Shown piece by piece: positions 38,501 through 45,762 of a stretch of DNA of 64,000 nt. A program made the position numbers and the translations under genes. The notes under the pieces were generated by a model, which saw only the letters and a program-made list of their open reading frames with translations, was not told where the DNA came from and ran no database searches. Numbering within the stretch: position 1 is the first letter of the stretch; each line of letters starts with the position of its first letter. The stretch is from contig JAHBVX010000008.1 of the NCBI GenBank assembly GCA_019637295.1, forward strand, positions 124,001 to 188,000. The letters are read 5' to 3'. This DNA comes from Polyangiaceae bacterium (GTDB lineage Bacteria; Myxococcota_A; Polyangia; Polyangiales; Polyangiaceae).

Positions 38501-39261
38501 TCGCCACAGACCTTGATGGCCAGATCGTTGGTGCCGGCCTCGAGCCGCACGCGGGTGGCGAAGCGGTCCGCGTCGTGGCGTCGGTACGCGGTGTCTTCCA
38601 GCACGGACTGGCCGTTGAAGTACACGCGAAAAGCACCGCCGCTGCCTACCCAGAGTGAAATGGTGCGCGGCGCCGTGGCCCCCTTCGAGCTCACGGTGGT
38701 CCGCAGAAAGCCGCACACCTTACTCTCCGGCCTCAGCACCGCGCCCAAGTCGACGAAGCCGAACGGGAAGGCGTCCGGCAAGACGCGCCAGCGCACCGGG
38801 CGCTCCTTGCCGGTGAATGCGCGGCCGAACACGATGGTGTCCGAGAGCTCCGCTTCGGGCCCCGCCACGGCGCTGAGGCCGGCCTTCCCTTCGTTGTCGA
38901 ACGGGCCCACCAGCAGCCAACTGCGCACGAATCCCAGGGCTTCGATGGCGTCCGACGCGGCACGAACGTCGCCGCGTCGAAGCCGGGCATACGCCCGCAG
39001 CATCTCGGCGTAGGTGCGCAATGGCGGATCGAGCTTGCTGCTCCGCGCCGCGCTGGCGAGCGCCTCCTCGACGTGGTTCGGGTCAGCTCGATCCCAGGTG
39101 CTCCAGATGCGTCGCAGGGCCGCGTACGCCTCCGGGCCGCGGGCCTTGGCGAGGTCGGCCTCCGCGCGCACCAGGTCCGCGTGAAACCACGTCTCGGTGG
39201 CCCTGACGTGCGGAGTGACGAGCAGCGCCGCACCCAGGATCCACAGCCAGAAAACTCTCAC
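35575..39261 (-). CDS. Large secreted DUF3857/transglutaminase-domain protein with TPRs
   Basis: 1228 residues with a signal peptide (MRVFWLWILGAALLVTPHVRA). An N-terminal helical region and a beta module (RSWLLVGPFDNEG, LWVGSGGAFRVYFNGQSVLED) precede TPRs (about 350-620). DUF3857 follows (LPRLDPGDVVELRYRIDDVTPRNEFADYFGEVTYMQSDEPIKNAEYVLITP), then a transglutaminase core with Cys921 in GWGDCKDKA, His964 in FDHAIVYVP and Asp977 in LYLDGTAEY, the expected triad. Such domains act as proteases, transamidases or amidases; the substrate is unknown. The downstream paralogue is translationally coupled and shares the same architecture without the triad. Confidence 0.88.
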   Translation of the reverse strand: MRVFWLWILGAALLVTPHVRATETWFHADLVRAEADLAKARGPEAYAALRRIWSTWDRADPNHVEEALASAARSSKLDPPLRTYAEMLRAYARLRRGDVRAASDAIEALGFVRSWLLVGPFDNEGKAGLSAVAGPEAELSDTIVFGRAFTGKERPVRWRVLPDAFPFGFVDLGAVLRPESKVCGFLRTTVSSKGATAPRTISLWVGSGGAFRVYFNGQSVLEDTAYRRHDADRFATRVRLEAGTNDLAIKVCGDDQAPAFSLRLADERGAPDPRLTARTDPKDLEEAAATVTRLKGKRGNPPGGLEGPVQHFERSTRGPKPLAATDDAYLHYLVETGGDDPTEHRARDLAKRVADKEPTVERLLLAARLAEDRNHAKLWLDRATARAERDGREPAELGYARVAHLLGGPSWRSAVAPLDRLLAEHPDHVEGLRARVQLYNNAGLRRTAAALLGRANERNPSSVSILNMLASQLRAIGRDTDAAELESRYFSLRGDDRTFVHAQIDLFVARRDRASAERWIERLLALDPDSQWAFGVAARSYRALGQSGRAVATYQRALALAPEDVGTLRALADLQGELGKKDEQIALLRQILKIRPQDKEVREYVAHIEPDRPKPDEAYAWNEKRFLRHRNAPAGGQTRRTLRDLTVSTVFENGLSSQFRQVVYQPLTDAAAAMARQHSFQYQADRQVVQLRGARVYRGDGRTDEAIEYGESAANDPSISMYTSARNFTVQLPRLDPGDVVELRYRIDDVTPRNEFADYFGEVTYMQSDEPIKNAEYVLITPKTRRFFVDERLPGLKREVKEKDGLRIHRFFIDDVPPLVAEPAMPPWSEVLGFVHVSTYETWKDLGRWYWGLIRDQFDLDDQTRKLARDVARGKTTDREKVAAVYNWVIENTRYVALEFGIYGYKPRRCVQTVARGWGDCKDKATVIVSLLSELGIDSTIVILRTGMRGDFHSKIPSLAPFDHAIVYVPSLDLYLDGTAEYAGITELPRMDLGALGLLVNKGDSKLTRLPEADPTEHALERTTVAELARDGSAKLELRFVTRGVSAPEWRRRYDAEATRRERVGADVAREFPGFSIAPGAAGLSTNDLRDFAKPVEMTVRGSAPSFARREADRLSMAVTPTTRLTPAYASLSQRKLDVRIAGFSTVDETVVVKLTAGTRVISAPAAARVDTPFGSYSVEVQRSEREVRVRGRLSLKVSRISPKQYAQWKKFCADVDAAFAPRLVVGS

Positions 39262-39362
39262 TCGATCCGATTAGCCGCGGCACTCGACCGAGGCAAGCCG
39301 AGTCCGGAGACGCGGGAGCCGACGGGGAAGATCCGTGACGCCAGGGCGTAGCGCCCGGGACC

Positions 39363-39578
39363 ATGAGCGCGAACTCACCCTCAAACGCCAACACGGGCGT
39401 GATCCTGGCAGCCCTGACGGCTGCCGTCGGCGTCGGTTGGCTGGTGTCCGGTACGGGCGGGGAGCGCGCGCTGCTCGCGTTCGGGGCGGGTGTGTGCGTG
39501 CTCATGGCCGGCGGAGCGCTCGCCGCGGCAGCGAGTCGTCCCACCGAGGGTTCCGGTCGGGGCTGGACAGGCGTGTAG
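39363..39578 (+). CDS. Small two-helix membrane protein, unknown function
   Basis: 71 residues. Two hydrophobic segments (about 11-28 GVILAALTAAVGVGWLVSG and 36-56 ALLAFGAGVCVLMAGGALAAA) are joined by a short polar turn, with a hydrophilic Gly/Arg tail. Codon use has the high-GC third positions of the neighbours, which supports it being real. The ribosome-binding site is weak (GGGA in CCCGGGACC). It is divergent from the giant transglutaminase gene and 261 bases upstream of mglB. I do not recognise it. Confidence 0.6.
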   Translation: MSANSPSNANTGVILAALTAAVGVGWLVSGTGGERALLAFGAGVCVLMAGGALAAAASRPTEGSGRGWTGV

Positions 39579-39697
39579 GCCGGCCCGATTCGCCTACGCG
39601 CGGCGTCCCTTGCCGCACGTATTTCGGGGTGTTCCCCGCGCTCGGGTGTTTCTTTTGCGGTCAGGTCAACGCGCGCTTGCTGGCCCGGGTGGGGTCA

Positions 39698-39703
39698 TAT
39701 AGA
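39698..39703 (+). promoter_or_regulatory. Candidate -10 element of the mglBA operon
   Basis: TATAGA lies about 140 bases before the mglB ATG in the 261-base gap after the small membrane protein. The best -35, TTGCTG (39677-39682), is only 15 bases upstream of it, shorter than ideal. The leader downstream contains GGTGG/CCACC, a short inverted repeat. Nothing else coding is visible in the gap. Confidence 0.3.
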
Positions 39704-39839
39704 AGGGTGCTTCACTACCTTGCTCGACTCTCTCCATCCGAGGCAGCGCCGCTGTTGCGAAGGTGGGGGGAGCCACCTCACAAAGTCGTAGAGGTGGGTC
39801 GGTGGCAGGTTGCCGACGCCCGAGCGCGCGGAGGTTCGC

Positions 39840-40322
39840 ATGGTCAACCCGCAGATGGTGATGTACGAAGAGGAGTTCAACGAGATCCAGACGGTCGTAG
39901 ACCGTTTGGTGAAAGAGGCGAACGCCAAGGTCGTATTCATCGTCGACAAGAATGGTCAGCTCATCGCCGCGAGCGGTGACATCGACAACCTGGACACCAC
40001 GAGCTTGGCGTCTCTGACAGCTGGCAACATCGCGGCCACCGGGGGCATCGCGAAGCTGCTCAGAGAGCAGGAGTTCGCGGCTCAGTTCCACGAGGGCCAG
40101 AACGCCAACATTCACATCCAGCTCGTGGGCAACCGCGTGATTCTGGTCGTGATATTCGACGCCAAGTCGAGCCTCGGGCTGGTGCGGCTTCGCGTACGCA
40201 AGGCAACGGACGAGCTGAATCGGATCTTCGAGGCACTGCTCACCAAGGTGCAGACGCCCGGGTCCGATTCACCCTTCGCCGAGATTACGGACGAGGACAT
40301 CGACAACCTGTTCAACGACTGA
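39840..40322 (+). CDS. mglB: MglB, roadblock/LC7 GAP for MglA
   Basis: 160 residues. It closely follows the Myxococcus MglB pattern: [75 protein letters not shown] and a C-terminal [13 protein letters not shown]. MglB is the GTPase-activating protein that restricts MglA to the leading cell pole, setting gliding polarity. I use the ATG at 39840 because GGAGG stands at ideal spacing; the frame is open ten codons further upstream. mglA follows after ten bases, an arrangement conserved in gliding myxobacteria. Confidence 0.96.
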   Translation: MVNPQMVMYEEEFNEIQTVVDRLVKEANAKVVFIVDKNGQLIAASGDIDNLDTTSLASLTAGNIAATGGIAKLLREQEFAAQFHEGQNANIHIQLVGNRVILVVIFDAKSSLGLVRLRVRKATDELNRIFEALLTKVQTPGSDSPFAEITDEDIDNLFND

Positions 40323-40332
40323 GGCCTGGGCG

Positions 40333-40920
40333 ATGAGCTTCATCAACTACATGGCCCGGGAGATCAATTGTAAGATCGTCTACTACGGGCCTGGCCTCTG
40401 CGGAAAAACGACGAACCTCCAGTACATCTACGAGCGCACGAACCCGGACGCGAAGGGCAAGATGATCAGCCTCGCGACGGAGACCGAACGGACGTTGTTC
40501 TTCGACTTCCTGCCCCTCTCCTTGGGCGAGATCCGCGGCTTCAAGACGCGTTTTCACCTGTACACCGTGCCGGGTCAGGTGTTCTACGACGCGAGCCGCA
40601 AGCTGATCCTCAAGGGCGTGGACGGCGTCATCTTCGTGGCGGACTCGCAGATCGAGCGGCTCGAGGCCAACCAAGAGAGCTTGGAGAACCTAAGGACGAA
40701 TCTGGCTGAGCAGGGCTACTCACTCGAGAAGATCCCGTACGTGATCCAGTACAACAAGCGCGACCTGCCCAACGTCGTCCCCGTGGAGGAGCTGCGCGAG
40801 CTGCTCAACCCCACGACAGTGCCGGATTACGAGGCCAACGCGCGCTCGGGCATGGGTGTGTTCGACACCCTGAAGGCCGTGAGCAAGCTGGTGCTCACCG
40901 AGCTCAAGCGCGGCGGTTAG
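40333..40920 (+). CDS. mglA: MglA, Ras-like polarity GTPase
   Basis: 195 residues. P loop [13 protein letters not shown] (GxxxxGKT), switch region with [12 protein letters not shown], the distinctive TVPGQVFYD in place of the Ras DTAGQ, and the guanine-specificity motif QYNKRDL (NKxD). MglA-GTP assembles at the leading pole and drives gliding and type IV pilus motility. The absence of a Ras-type Gln is normal for MglA, whose active-site residues are arranged by MglB. The 3' end overlaps the convergent AraC-type gene by 17 bases. Confidence 0.97.
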   Translation: MSFINYMAREINCKIVYYGPGLCGKTTNLQYIYERTNPDAKGKMISLATETERTLFFDFLPLSLGEIRGFKTRFHLYTVPGQVFYDASRKLILKGVDGVIFVADSQIERLEANQESLENLRTNLAEQGYSLEKIPYVIQYNKRDLPNVVPVEELRELLNPTTVPDYEANARSGMGVFDTLKAVSKLVLTELKRGG

Positions 40921-41908
40921 CCCGGCGTCGTGCCAGCGGGCTCTGCCCGGTCCAGCGCCTGAATGCCCGGGTGAAGTTGGCGGCCTCCGAGTAGCCCAGC
41001 CTTCCGGCGATCTGCTCCAGGCTCAACTCGGGATCCGCCAGCCAGCGCAGGGCGTCCGCGCAACGGCGCTCGTCCAGCAGCGTGGAGAAGCTCGTGCCAC
41101 GCTCCGCCAGCCGGCGCTTGAGGGTTCGCGACGACAGGCCCAGGTGTCGTGCCACCTCCTCGATGGTGCGATAGCCGCCGCTGCCGCCCCGGGTGAGACC
41201 CGAGCGCGCCCGGTGAATCAGCTCTCCCTGCGCGAGCAGCTCGAGCTCGCGCTCGCACTGCTCCGTCGCCATGCGTTGCGCGACTGGATCGCGCAGCATG
41301 AGTGGGACGCGCAGCAATCGTGCGTCGAAGCGCAGTCGATGCCGAGGCTGCGCAAAGCGCACGGTCCCGCGCGCGAAGGGGGCGAACCGGTCGTAGTAGT
41401 CTGGAGCCTCGAAGGCGACGTCCGCTTCTCCGGCCAGGGACTGGCCCGTGAGCGCCTCGCCGATCTGGCGCAGTCCGATCATGAGTGCCAGCACGATCAC
41501 GTCCCGCGCAGTGCCGAGAGCCGCGCGCTCGTCGAGGTAGAGGGACGCCTCGCCCCCGCACACCTCCAGGGACAAAGCCAGGGCGTCGGTCTGCGTCGGC
41601 GCGAAGCGGCAGGCGACCTCGAGCGCGCTGCCGATGTCGCTGGCGGTCATCGCCGCGAAGCCGACGTAACCGTGAGACGAAACCCGCATCTGCAGACCGA
41701 GGTACACGCCGAGCCCCGGTTCTCGCGTGAGTTGCCGAGCCGTCCCGATCAGTGCTTCTGCCGTGGCCAGGGGCAGCCGCGCGCCCGGCTGCCCGAGGGC
41801 CTCCGGATCGAGCCCTGCGCGCTCGAACAAGGCCTGTTGCGGTAGTCCCAGGCGCTCGGTCACCTCGCCCAGCACGAGGGCGTGGGCTGCGGGGATCGTC
41901 GCGGTCAT
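40904..41908 (-). CDS. AraC-family transcriptional regulator
   Basis: 334 residues. The N-terminal arabinose-binding-like domain (PF12625 type) includes [33 protein letters not shown], and the C-terminal pair of HTH motifs is [27 protein letters not shown] and [30 protein letters not shown]. This OruR/ArgR-like class usually activates a neighbouring catabolic gene. It is divergent from a diiron protein and a Baeyer-Villiger monooxygenase, its probable targets. The ATG at 41908 is chosen from domain length; the frame stays open far upstream. Confidence 0.92.
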   Translation of the reverse strand: MTATIPAAHALVLGEVTERLGLPQQALFERAGLDPEALGQPGARLPLATAEALIGTARQLTREPGLGVYLGLQMRVSSHGYVGFAAMTASDIGSALEVACRFAPTQTDALALSLEVCGGEASLYLDERAALGTARDVIVLALMIGLRQIGEALTGQSLAGEADVAFEAPDYYDRFAPFARGTVRFAQPRHRLRFDARLLRVPLMLRDPVAQRMATEQCERELELLAQGELIHRARSGLTRGGSGGYRTIEEVARHLGLSSRTLKRRLAERGTSFSTLLDERRCADALRWLADPELSLEQIAGRLGYSEAANFTRAFRRWTGQSPLARRRANRRA

Positions 41909-41953
41909 GGTCGGCGACCCGGTTTTGTCGCGGCTGGCCCCAAATGACAAGAA

Positions 41954-41977
41954 CTTGGCTCGCCAGGCCCGGCCAAG
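41954..41977. promoter_or_regulatory. Inverted repeat in the AraC/diiron-protein spacer
   Basis: CTTGGC-N12-GCCAAG lies in the 96-base gap between the divergent genes, about 28 bases before the diiron-protein ATG. A second, weaker pair (TTGTC/GACAA) lies nearer to the regulator. Either could be an operator. AraC proteins more often bind direct repeats, so the assignment is tentative. Confidence 0.3.
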
Positions 41978-42004
41978 GGCGAGGCCTCGCGCCATCCTGA
42001 GCCC

Positions 42005-42820
42005 ATGCTCCACGTACGCGATCTCCGCTTCCAGCTCGATGACGTGCCTCGGGATTGGCATGGCGGCCAGGTGGCGATCAGCAGCTTCTTCGACAACCTG
42101 TCGCTCTTCTTCCCCGCGGGGGAGCGCTTCTTCGTGGCGGCGGTCCGCGCACACCGCCACTCGGTCAGCGATCCCGAGGTCGCCGAGGCCGTCCGGGTAT
42201 TCTGCGCCCAGGAGGGGATCCACGGCCGCGAGCACGCCCGCTACAACGAGCAACTGCGCCGGCATGGCTACCCCGCGCAGGAGATGGAGCGGCGCGTCGC
42301 GCGATTGCTCCGGCGCGTCAGCCGCGTCACGCCGCGGCGTTGGCGCTTGGCTGCCACCTGTGCGCTCGAGCACTTCACCGCTCTGATGGCGCACCTGCTG
42401 CTGAGCAATCCGCGGCTGCTCGAGGGTGCGCACCCCCAGATGGCCGCGCTCTGGCGCTGGCACGCGGCCGAGGAGAACGAGCACAAGGCCGTGGCGTTCG
42501 ACGTGTATCAGTCTGCGGGCGGCGGCTACCTGGAGCGCACCGGAGTCATGATCGCCGCAACGGTGATCTTCTGGGCCAAGGTGCTCGAGCACCAGCTCCG
42601 TCTGATGCACAGCAGTGGTACGCTCTGGTCGTGGCGAGAGCACTGGTCTCTGATCCGATTCTTGCTGCTGGAGCCCGGTGGGATGGGTCAGCTGGTGTGG
42701 CTGTATCTCGACTACTTCCGCCCCGGGTTTCATCCTTGGGATCTCGACAATCGCGAGTTGCTCGAAGCCTGGAGACGAGAAGTGCAGCGCACCGGGCTGC
42801 AGCCCCCAGCGGGTGCCTGA
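42005..42820 (+). CDS. Metal-dependent hydrolase-like diiron protein (PF10118 type)
   Basis: 271 residues. The region NLSLFFPAGERFFVAAVRAHR, then CAQEGIHGREHARYNEQL, ALEHFTALMAHLLL and HAAEENEHKAVAFDVYQ is characteristic of the family annotated as predicted metal-dependent hydrolases. Two ExxH motifs (EGIH and ENEH) plus further Glu residues on separate helices suggest a ferritin-like diiron site, so an oxygenase or oxidase role is at least as likely as hydrolysis. It is followed after 13 bases by a Baeyer-Villiger-type monooxygenase, a pairing that suggests joint action on a hydrophobic substrate. It is divergent from the AraC-type regulator. Confidence 0.82.
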   Translation: MLHVRDLRFQLDDVPRDWHGGQVAISSFFDNLSLFFPAGERFFVAAVRAHRHSVSDPEVAEAVRVFCAQEGIHGREHARYNEQLRRHGYPAQEMERRVARLLRRVSRVTPRRWRLAATCALEHFTALMAHLLLSNPRLLEGAHPQMAALWRWHAAEENEHKAVAFDVYQSAGGGYLERTGVMIAATVIFWAKVLEHQLRLMHSSGTLWSWREHWSLIRFLLLEPGGMGQLVWLYLDYFRPGFHPWDLDNRELLEAWRREVQRTGLQPPAGA

Positions 42821-42833
42821 GGCGAGGCGCGAC

Positions 42834-44327
42834 ATGACCGACTACGACGTGATCATCGTCGGCTCCGGCTTCTCGGGCATCGCCATGGCACGGTCGCTGC
42901 TGAAGCAACGCCAGCGCAGCTTCGTGGTGCTCGAGAAGGCCGAGCAGGTGGGTGGCACCTGGCGCGACAACCACTATCCGGGCTGTGCCTGCGACGTGCC
43001 GTCGCACCTCTATTCGTTCTCGTTCGCGCTCAATCCGGACTGGTCCCGCATGTTCGCGCCGCAGCCGGAGATCTTGGCGTACCTCGAGCGCTGCGCGGAT
43101 GAACTCCGCGTGCGTGAGCACATCCGCTTCGGCGCCGAGGTGCAGCGGGTCGAGCTCGACGAAGCGGCGCGGGTCTGGCACGTCCACGTGGCCGGCGGCC
43201 GGGTGCTCACCGCGCGCAGCGTGGTGCTCGGTGTGGGTGCGTTCGACAAGCCCATCGTGCCGACGCTCCCGGGGCTCGAGCGCTTCTCGGGCGAGGCGTT
43301 CCACTCCGCGCGCTGGCCCTCGTCGTTCAATGCCGCTGGCAAGCGCTTGGCGGTCATCGGGACGGGCGCGAGCGCCATTCAGTTCGTGCCCCAGGTCGCC
43401 AAGCAAGCCGCCAGGGTGCACCTCTTCCAGCGCACGCCGCCCTGGGTCATGCCCAAACCCGACTTCGAGTTCAGCCCGGCGCAACGTCGCCGTTTTCGTG
43501 AGCGGCCGTGGCTCATGAAGGCGCTGCGCAGCGCCATCTACTGGTGGATGGAAACGCGCGGGCTCGGCTTCACCGTCAGCCCCAAGGTGATGAAGCTCGC
43601 GGCGCTCGGAGGCAAGGAGCACATCAAGAAGCAGATCCGTGACCCGGAGCTGCGCGCCCGGGTCACGCCCGACTACATGCCTGGCTGCAAGCGCATCTTG
43701 ATTGCCAACGACTATTATCCCACGCTCGAACGCGCCAACGTGGAGCTGGTATCCGACGGGGTCGAGCGGGTCACCGAGAGGTCCGTCGTCACGAGGGATG
43801 GCACCGAGCGCGACGTGGATGCCATCTTGTTCGGCACCGGCTTCGGAGTGACCGACATCTTGACGCCGCTGGTGGTCGTCGGGCGCCGGCGGCGCGAGCT
43901 CAACGAAGTCTGGGCGGGCGGCATCGAGGCGCACCTGGGAACGACCATCTCGGGCTTCCCGAACCTGTTCATTCTCTTCGGTCCCAACACGGGGCTCGGG
44001 CACAACTCGATGGTGTTCATGATCGAGTCCCAGGTGCGCTACGTGATGAATTGCCTGCAGACCATCGAGGCTCGGGGCGCGCGTCAGGCCGACGTGCGCG
44101 CGCAGGCCCAGGCGCGCTTCAACGCCGCGCTGGCGCCGCGGCTCGCGCGCTCGGTGTGGGCCGCAGGGTGTCAGAGTTGGTACCTGGACGAGCGCGGAAG
44201 GAACCCCACGATCTGGCCAGGCTTCACCTTCGAGTACTGGTGGAAGACCCGGCGCATGAACCCGGCAGACTACGAGCTGGACACGAACTGGCTGGAGAGC
44301 GCTTCCGGTCTCGGGGCCCGCTCGTAG
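42834..44327 (+). CDS. Flavin-containing Baeyer-Villiger-type monooxygenase
   Basis: 497 residues. The N-terminal FAD motif is DVIIVGSGFSGIAMARSLL, the NADPH motif is LAVIGTGASAIQFVPQV, and between them lies the BVMO fingerprint FSGEAFHSARWP (FxGxxxHxxxWP). GGTWRDNHYPGCACDVPSHLYSFSF is also typical. Such enzymes insert oxygen next to ketones, for example in cyclic ketone or steroid degradation. The ATG at 42834 follows the diiron-protein gene by 13 bases with GAGGCG upstream. The AraC-type regulator across the divergent spacer is the likely controller. The natural substrate is not evident. Confidence 0.92.
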   Translation: MTDYDVIIVGSGFSGIAMARSLLKQRQRSFVVLEKAEQVGGTWRDNHYPGCACDVPSHLYSFSFALNPDWSRMFAPQPEILAYLERCADELRVREHIRFGAEVQRVELDEAARVWHVHVAGGRVLTARSVVLGVGAFDKPIVPTLPGLERFSGEAFHSARWPSSFNAAGKRLAVIGTGASAIQFVPQVAKQAARVHLFQRTPPWVMPKPDFEFSPAQRRRFRERPWLMKALRSAIYWWMETRGLGFTVSPKVMKLAALGGKEHIKKQIRDPELRARVTPDYMPGCKRILIANDYYPTLERANVELVSDGVERVTERSVVTRDGTERDVDAILFGTGFGVTDILTPLVVVGRRRRELNEVWAGGIEAHLGTTISGFPNLFILFGPNTGLGHNSMVFMIESQVRYVMNCLQTIEARGARQADVRAQAQARFNAALAPRLARSVWAAGCQSWYLDERGRNPTIWPGFTFEYWWKTRRMNPADYELDTNWLESASGLGARS

Positions 44328-44344
44328 TCCCTCGTCGTCGCCGC

Positions 44345-44361
44345 TTGCGCAACTTGCGCAA
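44345..44361. promoter_or_regulatory. Tandem palindromes TTGCGCAA-C-TTGCGCAA
   Basis: Two copies of the 8-bp palindrome TTGCGCAA are separated by one base. Together they form a 17-bp near-perfect dyad and also a 9-bp direct repeat. The site is 67 bases upstream of the M23 peptidase and 18 bases after the monooxygenase. It looks like a repressor operator; no matching regulator is adjacent. Confidence 0.4.
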
Positions 44362-44427
44362 CGTCGGCTGCACGATTCGGGAAGCGGCACCCGAGGCTCC
44401 GCGACGGATCGCGGACATTCACTGGGT

Positions 44428-45762
44428 ATGCCTCGTGCATCCGAGCCCATCATGCGGGTCTGGTCGCTCCTCGTGGTCTTCGCGCTGCTGCTCGGTTGCT
44501 CGACTTCGCCGGTCGATCACGCGTTCGATGGCGAGGACAGCGAAGAAGTTGTCGAGCCGGTGACCTGCAGCCCCGCGCTGAAGCGGTACCCGGTGAACGG
44601 GCCTCACAACGGGGGGTGGGACAAGAACGCGCTGACCTACGCCTGCCACCCACATCCGTCCCATGCGCCGGACAACTCGGACTTCATCAAGGGCGATCAC
44701 TACGGCAATGACATCTTCGGTGCGAAGGGCACGCCCATCGTAGCGCCGGTGGACGGGACGATCGTGAAGAGCGGCTGGAACAACGTGGGCGGGTGGCGAG
44801 TGACCGTAAGGGACGGCTGCGGCTGGTACTATTACCTGTGCCACCTCGACACCATCACCGGCGGCTTGCCCGTGGGCGCGAGCGTGAAGGCCGGCCAGCA
44901 GATCGGAACGCTCGGCAACACCGGCAATGCTCAGGGCACCTCACCCCACCTGCACTTCTCCATCTACCCTGGCGTGTACGAACAGGGCATCGATCCGTTC
45001 CCGTTGTTGCAGGCCGTGGACGTAGGTGCGTGCGGACAGGCCTGCAAGCCGCACTGCGAGGGCTCGACCATCGTCGGTGCGGATTGCGGCAAGGGCAACT
45101 GCGCGGCCTACGGCGCGACGTGCGTGGACGACGCGAAGGGCGTCCGCTGCGCCTTCGGGATGTGTCCGACGATCGGCAGCAAGAAGATCTGCATCGACAA
45201 GGAGACCATCGGAGACTGTCACGACGGAGCCGTCAGCACCGGCAAGTGCTCGGCGTTCGGAGCCAACTGCGTGGACGACGCCAAGGGCGCGCGGTGCGTG
45301 GTGGTCTTCTGTGCGGATCAGCCGACCACGGCCCATGACGTCTGTCTGCCCGATGGCCAACGCGCGCACTGCACCGATCTCGGCGGGCTGACCGACGTAG
45401 CGCCGTGTCCGAGTGGCACGTCGTGCGAGTCGGGCTCATGCGTGACGCCGAGCGACGGCGGCGGCGGCAGCCCCAGCTCGTCCGGCGGCGAAGGCGGCGC
45501 TGGAGCCGGCGAGCCCGGTGGGTCTTCAGCCGGTGGCAGCGGCAACGGCGACCCGTGGGGAAACACGCCCGGCGCGGACGAGATCGACCCCACGGCGCTC
45601 GGTCACGATGGCCACCAGCACCCGCCAGCGACGCCGGTGGAGGGGGCCTGCGCCTGCCGCGCCGCGGGCGCGCGCGGCCCCGGGGGCGTGGGGTGGTCGC
45701 TTGGCCTGCTCGTGGCCGCCCTGCTCCGTCGCCGCCGCCCCCTGGTGGCTGCTCAGCACTGA
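44428..45762 (+). CDS. Secreted M23 metallopeptidase with MYXO-CTERM tail
   Basis: 444 residues. The signal peptide (RVWSLLVVFALLLGC) contains a lipobox. The LytM/M23 domain has HYGNDIFGAKGTPIVAPVDGTIV, YYYLCHLD and the zinc motif PHLHF, so all ligands are present and it should cleave peptidoglycan cross-links or other peptides. Two Cys-rich repeats follow (CAAYGATCVDDAKGVRC and CSAFGANCVDDAKGARC), then a Gly/Ser linker. The C terminus is Cys motif CACRAAG, hydrophobic segment WSLGLLVAALL and RRRR, the MYXO-CTERM sorting layout. A start at 44452 is equally possible and gives a shorter signal peptide. The tail overlaps the convergent esterase gene by ten bases. Confidence 0.9.
   Translation: MPRASEPIMRVWSLLVVFALLLGCSTSPVDHAFDGEDSEEVVEPVTCSPALKRYPVNGPHNGGWDKNALTYACHPHPSHAPDNSDFIKGDHYGNDIFGAKGTPIVAPVDGTIVKSGWNNVGGWRVTVRDGCGWYYYLCHLDTITGGLPVGASVKAGQQIGTLGNTGNAQGTSPHLHFSIYPGVYEQGIDPFPLLQAVDVGACGQACKPHCEGSTIVGADCGKGNCAAYGATCVDDAKGVRCAFGMCPTIGSKKICIDKETIGDCHDGAVSTGKCSAFGANCVDDAKGARCVVVFCADQPTTAHDVCLPDGQRAHCTDLGGLTDVAPCPSGTSCESGSCVTPSDGGGGSPSSSGGEGGAGAGEPGGSSAGGSGNGDPWGNTPGADEIDPTALGHDGHQHPPATPVEGACACRAAGARGPGGVGWSLGLLVAALLRRRRPLVAAQH

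Noticed and set aside
39579-39839. Possible small gene between the two-helix membrane protein and mglB
   Set aside because: Frames here are Arg/Pro/Ala-rich or antisense, with no ribosome-binding site. It is more likely promoter and leader.
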